This document shows positions 32,507 through 38,481 of a stretch of 38,481 nt of DNA, in pieces (the first letter of the stretch is position 1; every line of letters begins with the position of its first letter). The notes under the pieces were generated by a model. It did no database searches and was not told the origin of the DNA. It worked only from the letters and a program-made list of their open reading frames with translations. The DNA comes from Bergeyella porcorum (GTDB lineage: Bacteria; Bacteroidota; Bacteroidia; Flavobacteriales; Weeksellaceae). Both the position numbers and the translations under genes were made by a program. Where the stretch lies: assembly GCF_042427575.1 (NCBI RefSeq), contig NZ_JBHMFD010000031.1, forward strand, positions 1 through 38,481. Reading direction: 5' to 3'.

Positions 32507-33271
32507 TCAATTATTTAACTTATTTATTTTATTCAGTATCTCTTGTACCAAATTTTTATAATCTTCACTAGCACGGGAGTTTGGAGCGATTTGAAAAATC
32601 GTTTTACCTTCCTTTTTTGCATTTTCTACATTTACATCTTGCCTTATAAAAGTTCCAAAGAAGAAGCCTTTTGCCTGCTGAAGAGCTAACTCTCTATATT
32701 CTCTAAAGTTACGAGTATTGGTAAGAACTTTATTGAAGAAAAAACCCAAAAACTCCAGTTTGGGATTGTACTTATTTTTAATATTCACTAAGCTCGGTAA
32801 AAGTTCCTTAATCCCCTCAATGGAATATTCTTCTGCTTCAATTGGGGATAGTACATAGTCTGATGATGCCAAAGCCATCTCTCCAAGTCCCAAATCTCCT
32901 GTAAGTGGACGAGGAGGGCAATCAATGATAATGTAATCAAAATTCAATTTTTCTCCTAAAATATTTAGCATATCTCTTAATACTGTTCTATCTCTTTTAG
33001 ATTTTTCTATATTCCTATCGCCTGCCAAGATAAAAAGATTTTCCCCTTTTTGAGTTATACGAAACTCCCCTGTCTTTTCTAATAGATTTTTCACAGTATA
33101 AGAATAATCTTTTGGTATTTTATATCCGATGGATAAATTTCGCTGAGCATCAAAGTCTACCAATAATACTCTTTTCTTATTTTCTGCTAATGCTGCACCA
33201 AGATGGATAGTAGTGGTAGTTTTTCCTACACCCCCTTTTTCTGTGATGATTGAAATGACCTTAGTATTCAT
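32507..33271 (-). CDS. parA: ParA-family partition ATPase
   Basis: I chose ATG 33271 (MNTKVISIITEKGGVGKTTT) over the TTG at 33298, which lies next to the promoter. 254 aa. Deviant Walker A KGGVGKTTT (Lys 12 and Lys 17), FDAQRNLSIGY, and Walker B IIDCPPRP. Small soluble ParA (type Ib-like, no N-terminal HTH). No ParB homologue is adjacent; the tandem-RHH protein 1.8 kb away is the candidate partner. Promoter: TATTTTTG at 33295-33288 on the minus strand. Confidence 0.92.
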   Translation of the reverse strand: MNTKVISIITEKGGVGKTTTTIHLGAALAENKKRVLLVDFDAQRNLSIGYKIPKDYSYTVKNLLEKTGEFRITQKGENLFILAGDRNIEKSKRDRTVLRDMLNILGEKLNFDYIIIDCPPRPLTGDLGLGEMALASSDYVLSPIEAEEYSIEGIKELLPSLVNIKNKYNPKLEFLGFFFNKVLTNTRNFREYRELALQQAKGFFFGTFIRQDVNVENAKKEGKTIFQIAPNSRASEDYKNLVQEILNKINKLNN

Positions 33272-33287
33272 TCTTAAAAGTTTGCTA

Positions 33288-33310
33288 CAAAAATACAAAT
33301 AAATCAGTTA
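33288..33310 (-). promoter_or_regulatory. parA promoter with ATAAATCAGTTA motif
   Basis: -7 element TATTTTTG (33295-33288). ATAAATCAGTTA at 33299-33310 lies just upstream, the same motif found at the RHH-operon promoter. No clear -33 TTTG. Confidence 0.55.
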
Positions 33311-33506
33311 TAAAAAATAATTATTTAATTTATTCCATTTTTCATATATCCCCCCTTTCATATGTTAAATTAAACTTTATTATTCCACAGAATCCAACTT
33401 TCGGGGTAATCTTAGCTCATTTTTCAATTTGTTTTTGAGTTTTCAGAATATAAAAGTAAAAGCGGTCTTTCACATTTTTAAATAATCGCAATTTGCTAAA
33501 AAGCAT

Positions 33507-33514
33507 TATCTTTG
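33507..33514 (+). promoter_or_regulatory. -7 element of the ~1600-aa secreted protein gene
   Basis: TATCTTTG, 18 bases before the ATG at 33533. The -33 element is not clear. The 33311-33506 interval holds a C6 run (33350-33355) and nothing else recognisable. Confidence 0.5.
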
Positions 33515-33532
33515 TCCTATAAAAAACATTGT

Positions 33533-36500
33533 ATGGTAAAAAAATTATTATTTTTAATTATCCTTTTTTCCTGTTTTTTTTCAATAAAAGCTTTTTATGA
33601 AGCTCCAGTTAATGATTCCATAAATAAAAGAAGGATAGAATTAATAGATTATCATTATACTCTGAATACTAACATTCAGAATTTAAGTCATAATGATAAA
33701 TTTCTAGATTTTTATTCATTCTCACCCAATGCTACTACGGATATAGAGATTGCAAAAGCAAAGGCGGCATTAGATGAAGCTATAAGCAAAGGGCATATTG
33801 TTCAATCTATAAATCCAAATGAGCTTACCGAACTTCCCATAGGCATACGAGAGACTCGGTCGGATAATGTTGAATACAGTTTGGTAATTACAAAAGCAAC
33901 ATTTACTCCAGAATATGCTATTATCAATGTTTATGCAAGAGTCAAAACGCCTCAACAAGGAATGGACGGGGGCAAAAAAGAGTTGTATTTCGGGGCAGAA
34001 GGAGTTAAATTATCTTATAAAGGAAAAATCATAGGAGACGCAAAGCTTTCACTTCTGGGCGATGTATTCATCCCTTTCAATAAAAATGAATGGATGCTGA
34101 CCCTTGAGGGAGGGGAAATTAATAAGTTATCAGGTGAGAGTTATAACGATAAAACATTTGTAACCATAGATTGTGATGGTATTAAAGAATTATCTTTAAA
34201 AGGGAATGTTCAAATTTCAAGAAAAGTTCTAGTCCCTTTAGACGAATCAGGAAATATACTTCCCGAAACTGGACAACACAACAAAATCAATAGAGTAAAA
34301 GGAGATTTTTTCATAAAGGCTTTAAGCTGGAATGATTTATTAGTAAAAGTAAGCATAAGTCCGTTTGCAATTACCAAACAAGCACAAAATCCCGATAAGG
34401 GATTTTTATCTTTTTTTGTAAACAATGCTGTATTAGATCTAAGCGACCTTAGAACTGATGCTCAGGTAAAATTTCCAGAATATTATTATAGAAATGGCTA
34501 TTTAATCTCTGGAGCTGAATCTTGGAGAGGGATATATGTTGAAACTTTAAGAGTAGGGCTACCACAAGAATTTAAAACATCAGACAAAACAAATAGTAGA
34601 GTAAATTTTTCTGCCTATAGATTGCTTTTAGATAACTATGGCGTTTCGGGTACATTCACAGCTGAGAATATATTCCCTTTAGATCGAGGAATTACCAATA
34701 GCGAAAATGCCTGGAAATATTCTTTAGATAAAATAGGAATTAGTCTTGCAGCGTCAAAAATTGTTGGTGCAGAACTAGCTGGCAAAATACAGCTTCCTAT
34801 TCAAAAAAACACACAGGAAAAGTCTGAAACATCTGCTTCAGATAAAAATATTGCAGAAAAGCCAAAAACACCAACTGGATATCTTCTCTATACAGGAAGA
34901 ATGACAGAAGAAGACTATCTCCTTGCTGTAGAAATTGGAGAGGATATTGATTTTGATATTTGGAGTGCTAAGGCAAAAATAGCCAAAGGCTCCTCTATAG
35001 AGATGCTTGTAAAGCACAGAGAGTTTTTACCAAGGGCAATATTGAGCGGTAGTCTAGAAATTAGTGCTAATTCTAACACAAATGAAACAAATTCTGAAGA
35101 AAAAAAAGATGTAGAATTTAAAGGCATTAAGTTCCAAGAGTTAGTATTACAAACTAAAGCTCCTTTTATTACAGCACAATATTTTGGTGTAGAAGGAGAG
35201 CAGAAACTAGCAGGATTTCCCGCAAGTTTAAATAATGTATTCGTAAGTATTGATGAACAAAGAGCAAATCTAGGTTTTGAACTTAAAGTAGGGCTTCAAG
35301 AAAATAAATTTTCTGCAACAGGTGGTATTGTTATCCATGGATTAATAGAGAACAATGATAATCGGCAGGATTGGAAATACAATGGTTTTTCATTATCAAA
35401 ATTAGGATTTAGAAATGTAGATGTAGGTGTAGCGATAGTTTCAGGTTATCTGAAGTTGATGAGAAACGATCCTCTTTATGGAAATGGATTTCAAGCAAGT
35501 CTAGAAGCTGAAATAACGGCCCTTAAAGGTGTTAGAGTAGGTGTGGATGGCATTTTTGGCAACAGTACATTTAGGTATTGGGCTTTTGATGGTTTCGTAG
35601 ATGGATTAAACATTGGAACAGGCTGGTTTAAGGTAACTGGCTTTACGGGTGGTGCATACTACAGAATGGTTCCTGTCAAGGCAAGAAACATTAATGATAT
35701 TAAACAAGGGAACGGGCCAGGTCATTTAATATTTAAGCCTGATGAGAATATGGGGTTATCCCTTCGAGCTGGCGTACTTGGAAATGTGGGTACTAAAACC
35801 ATTGCGTCAGTTATGGCAGGCTTCAATATTGACACCTACAAAAATGGAGGCATTAAACAAGTTGGCTTTTTAGGAGAGGCTTTAATTCTTTCTGATTTTA
35901 CCCTTATTACACCTAAGCCATTCGATAAACTTCAGGATAAGTTTACCACGATGGTAAATAAATCCAACTTTATAAAAGATATAGCCAACGATCAGCACAC
36001 AAAGTCATTTCTAGATGTTTCAGAAGTTGATGAAAATTATCCAGTGGAGACTACCACTCCGTCAACTATTTATGGTAAGATGGCAATGAACTATGATTTT
36101 AATAATCGCGTTCTACATGCCAACTTAGATGTAAAAGTCAACTCCCCTGAAGGTTTTATTCGTGGAGTAGGGGAGGGAGGTAGAGCTGGCTGGGCTGTTC
36201 TTCACATCGGGTCACAAGATTGGTATCTACATATTGGAACCCCAGCAGATATGATAGGATTAAGGGTAGGTTTTGGAAAATTATATTTAGAATCTAAAAG
36301 CTATCTAATGGTGGGTAATCACATCCCTGAGAGCCCTGCTCCTCCTGTAGAAGTAGCACAAATTTTAGGTGTGCAACTTGATGACATTGATTATATGAAG
36401 AATCTCAATGCATTGGGTGAAGGAAAAGGCTTCGCGTTTGGTTCTCACTTCAAGTTTGACACAGGAGATATGACAGCACTTTTCCTATATGCAAGATTTC

Positions 36501-38329
36501 AAGCAGGATTAGGAGCTGATGTTATGCTGAAAGACTATGGAAAAGAAACAAAATGTACCAACAGAGGAGGAGATGCAATAGGTATCAACGGTTGGTATGC
36601 TAATGGACAGGCCTATGTGTATCTACAAGGAGAACTGGGTATTAAAATAAAACTATTCTTTGTAAGAAAGAAAATTCCAATTATTAAAGCAGGAGCGGCT
36701 GCTCTACTTCAGGCCAAAGGTCCTAACCCATATTGGATGAGAGGCTATTTAGGAGGTCACTATAATTTACTCGGAGGATTAGTAAAAGGAAAATTCAGGT
36801 TCAAATTAGAATTTGGAGAAGAATGCAAGTTAGAAAATGAATCTGTATTGGGAGGAATGAAAATTATAACAGATTTTACTCCAAAAAAGGATGAAAAAGA
36901 TATTGATGTATTTGCTGTACCTCAGGCAACATTCGCTTTCCGAGTTAACGAACCCATTGTAATTCCAGAAGATGACGGTGACCATATTTATAAAATAGTC
37001 GTAGAAAAAATGACTATCCTTGATGAAAAGGGCAATGAAATAAAAGGTAAAGTAGAATATACTAAGTCTAAAGATGTAGCCAACTTTGTATCTGAAGATA
37101 TACTTCCTCCAAATAAATCCTTAAAAGCAATTGTTCAAGTTAGCTTTATGGAAGAAAAAAACGGTATATTCCAAGTGGTAATGGATAATGGGCAAAAAGC
37201 AGTCGAAATTGAAGAAAGAAATTTCACTACTGGTTCTGCTCCTAATAAAATTCCTCTATCCAATATTCAGTATGCATATCCTGTTATTAATCAAAATAAC
37301 TTTTACACCAAAGAAAATAACAAAGGATACATTAAACTGAAAAGAGGACAAGACTACTTATTTGACGATCCTAACTGGAATACAGCATCTCGATTTAAAG
37401 CTGATAATGACGCTCAGGAAAGCAATTTCAGTTATAACAATTCTGACAATATAGTTTCTTTTGAAATTCCTAATCTGGACAAACAAAAAGAATATACTTT
37501 TGCTATTTTAGCAAAAAGCAAAAGCTCCTCTAACAATTCTAATCAAACTAATGGAAGTAATAACGACAGATTAGAATCAAATGGAACTATCAAAAACGAA
37601 AATACTAGTGATAATAGCGACTTAGAAACTTCAATAACTTCAGATGTAAACACAAAAAAAGCGCAGAATCTCTCCAGAGAAGGAGAAATCAATAGGCTTT
37701 CTTTCGCGTTCAGAACTAGTAAATATTCCACTTTCGAACATAAAGTATCTTCTTTAGGTTTCAATAGTTTGTGGGTGCCTATCTCGTCAGATGTTTTATT
37801 TCTGCAAAATAATATGAATACTGACGAAGCTTTTGATGAAGTAGAACTCATTGGCAACCAGTATACAGAAAACAAACCTCTAGTTGATATGACAGCCTTA
37901 ATGGACGATGAATTTGCAAATAAATTCAAAAATCTAATCTACGATAAATATCCTGTTGATCAATTAAAATTAACTAGAGATGGAAATGAAGATGATATAG
38001 TAGGCATACCGCCTATCAAAGCCCTAACCATCTTCCCATCTTATTTGCAGTATTTAGACAAGTCTCGAACTGATAGCTTCCTCACCAGAGTTTTCCCTTA
38101 TCAATATGACTTGTTCAGATATTATAAAGCTGATTGGTATGAATTGGTTTCTAAGGCATCGTCTAAATATGTAAATATACCGTTGAACTCACGGCCTCAG
38201 ATTGTAAACCAATTGATACAATCTACCTATGGTATTATTCCAAAAGGAAAATATCGTGTAAAAGCACAATATTTATTACCAGGCAACAAAGCTGGCTCTC
38301 AGAAAGAAATCGTTTACCAATTAAAGTAA
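33533..38329 (+). CDS. Very large secreted protein of the toxin operon
   Basis: The frame is open from a TTG at 33512 inside the -7 element. ATG 33533 gives signal peptide MVKKLLFLIILFSCFFSIKA, cleaved before FYEAP, and a 1598-aa preprotein. The body is long, repetitive beta-rich sequence (many short strands, e.g. LGFRNVDVGVAIVSGYLKL, GLSLRAGVLGNVGTKT). Near residues 1140-1330 are Ig/Fn-like strands. A Ser/Asn-rich low-complexity linker (~1330-1385) precedes a globular C-terminus. No enzyme motif seen. I recall proteins of this size and style upstream of fibronectin/TANFOR-like proteins and giant HELGH toxins in Flavobacteriia; a cell-surface or scaffold role in that system is inference. The next gene follows 6 bases later. 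Confidence 0.75.
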   Translation: MVKKLLFLIILFSCFFSIKAFYEAPVNDSINKRRIELIDYHYTLNTNIQNLSHNDKFLDFYSFSPNATTDIEIAKAKAALDEAISKGHIVQSINPNELTELPIGIRETRSDNVEYSLVITKATFTPEYAIINVYARVKTPQQGMDGGKKELYFGAEGVKLSYKGKIIGDAKLSLLGDVFIPFNKNEWMLTLEGGEINKLSGESYNDKTFVTIDCDGIKELSLKGNVQISRKVLVPLDESGNILPETGQHNKINRVKGDFFIKALSWNDLLVKVSISPFAITKQAQNPDKGFLSFFVNNAVLDLSDLRTDAQVKFPEYYYRNGYLISGAESWRGIYVETLRVGLPQEFKTSDKTNSRVNFSAYRLLLDNYGVSGTFTAENIFPLDRGITNSENAWKYSLDKIGISLAASKIVGAELAGKIQLPIQKNTQEKSETSASDKNIAEKPKTPTGYLLYTGRMTEEDYLLAVEIGEDIDFDIWSAKAKIAKGSSIEMLVKHREFLPRAILSGSLEISANSNTNETNSEEKKDVEFKGIKFQELVLQTKAPFITAQYFGVEGEQKLAGFPASLNNVFVSIDEQRANLGFELKVGLQENKFSATGGIVIHGLIENNDNRQDWKYNGFSLSKLGFRNVDVGVAIVSGYLKLMRNDPLYGNGFQASLEAEITALKGVRVGVDGIFGNSTFRYWAFDGFVDGLNIGTGWFKVTGFTGGAYYRMVPVKARNINDIKQGNGPGHLIFKPDENMGLSLRAGVLGNVGTKTIASVMAGFNIDTYKNGGIKQVGFLGEALILSDFTLITPKPFDKLQDKFTTMVNKSNFIKDIANDQHTKSFLDVSEVDENYPVETTTPSTIYGKMAMNYDFNNRVLHANLDVKVNSPEGFIRGVGEGGRAGWAVLHIGSQDWYLHIGTPADMIGLRVGFGKLYLESKSYLMVGNHIPESPAPPVEVAQILGVQLDDIDYMKNLNALGEGKGFAFGSHFKFDTGDMTALFLYARFQAGLGADVMLKDYGKETKCTNRGGDAIGINGWYANGQAYVYLQGELGIKIKLFFVRKKIPIIKAGAAALLQAKGPNPYWMRGYLGGHYNLLGGLVKGKFRFKLEFGEECKLENESVLGGMKIITDFTPKKDEKDIDVFAVPQATFAFRVNEPIVIPEDDGDHIYKIVVEKMTILDEKGNEIKGKVEYTKSKDVANFVSEDILPPNKSLKAIVQVSFMEEKNGIFQVVMDNGQKAVEIEERNFTTGSAPNKIPLSNIQYAYPVINQNNFYTKENNKGYIKLKRGQDYLFDDPNWNTASRFKADNDAQESNFSYNNSDNIVSFEIPNLDKQKEYTFAILAKSKSSSNNSNQTNGSNNDRLESNGTIKNENTSDNSDLETSITSDVNTKKAQNLSREGEINRLSFAFRTSKYSTFEHKVSSLGFNSLWVPISSDVLFLQNNMNTDEAFDEVELIGNQYTENKPLVDMTALMDDEFANKFKNLIYDKYPVDQLKLTRDGNEDDIVGIPPIKALTIFPSYLQYLDKSRTDSFLTRVFPYQYDLFRYYKADWYELVSKASSKYVNIPLNSRPQIVNQLIQSTYGIIPKGKYRVKAQYLLPGNKAGSQKEIVYQLK

Positions 38330-38335
38330 AAGAGT

Positions 38336-38481
38336 ATGGATACAAAGTATAAGGTTTTTTGGTATAGCATTGCTTTTTACTTATTATTTGGATTTACCTA
38401 TCTTTTTAAAGCCCAGCAATACCCTATCCGTCTAATTCCGGTGATGCTCCCCCCATACAGCTTAAAGTTAGGGGAATATGC
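38336..38481 (+). CDS. Start of a large secreted protein (truncated by window edge)
   Basis: Starts MDTKYKVFWYSIAFYLLFGF and continues TYLFKA, a signal peptide cleaved before QQYPI. The mature start RLIPVMLPPYSLKLGEYA resembles the N-terminus of Bacteroidota fibronectin type III/TANFOR-type surface proteins by my recollection. Only 48 codons are visible and the frame runs off the window. Six-base spacing puts it in one operon with the ~1600-aa protein. Confidence 0.75.
   Translation, partial: MDTKYKVFWYSIAFYLLFGFTYLFKAQQYPIRLIPVMLPPYSLKLGEY

Noticed and set aside
24436..33271. Integrative conjugative element or prophage
   Set aside because: No integrase of the tyrosine type, no tra/T4SS or phage structural genes; rep, iterons, parA and mob point to a mobilisable plasmid.

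Overview
The window looks like DNA of a Flavobacteriia-type Bacteroidota, probably Weeksellaceae (Riemerella/Chryseobacterium/Elizabethkingia-like). The DNA is AT-rich. Promoters follow the Bacteroidota form TTTG-N19/20-TAnnTTTG rather than sigma70. Signal peptides, TonB-receptor-like barrels, a PKD lipoprotein and a TPR/AraC membrane regulator fit that group. Taxonomy is inferred from style, not from a marker gene. I saw no rRNA or tRNA gene and no CRISPR array.

Layout. (1) 1-6.2 kb: the 3' end of a very large secreted polymorphic toxin with an HELGH motif and a variable C-terminal toxin domain, an overlapping immunity-gene candidate, 122-bp direct repeats, a PKD lipoprotein and an outer-membrane barrel. 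(2) 6.3-14.5 kb: a peptide natural-product (RiPP/bacteriocin-like) cassette. It has a divergent TPR-TM-AraC regulator, a small lipoprotein, a TonB-receptor-like barrel, a GG-leader precursor with a two-Cys core, a radical SAM/SPASM maturase and a C39-peptidase ABC exporter, with a hairpin between precursor and maturase and a strong terminator at the end. (3) 14.6-17.4 kb: a three-gene HipB/HipS/HipT-like system with two operator copies, a Uma2-family nuclease and a serine recombinase. (4) 17.4-24.3 kb: an accessory patch with an unknown 405-aa protein, a 43-aa protein, a candidate small RNA, a toxin plus HTH-ImmA/IrrE antitoxin pair, two Fic genes (one frameshifted) and an ATPase gene remnant. 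(5) 24.4-33.3 kb: a plasmid backbone with relaxase, a BfmA-like accessory gene (frameshifted), an oriT-like hairpin, three 124-bp tandem repeats, an AT-rich zone with six 21-bp iterons, a Rep_3-like initiator, a tandem ribbon-helix-helix protein, the AbiE toxin-antitoxin pair and ParA. (6) 33.5-38.5 kb: a ~1600-aa secreted protein and the start of a second secreted protein.

The ends fit together. In related Bacteroidota, to my recollection, a ~1600-aa secreted protein and a fibronectin/TANFOR-like protein precede the giant HELGH toxin. The right edge carries the first two and the left edge the end of the third. With rep, par, mob and several addiction systems between them, the simplest reading is a circular plasmid cut inside this operon. 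That would make it a mobile replicon with a giant polymorphic-toxin operon, a RiPP cassette and a stack of stabilising or defence modules. Circularity is an inference and cannot be seen in the window.

The most novel-looking items are the RiPP cassette with its own outer-membrane barrel and regulator, the giant toxin operon, the paired dyads upstream of the two Fic genes, the ImmA-type pair with complementary leader sequences, the tandem-RHH protein with a motif recurring in the plasmid backbone, and two candidate small RNAs.
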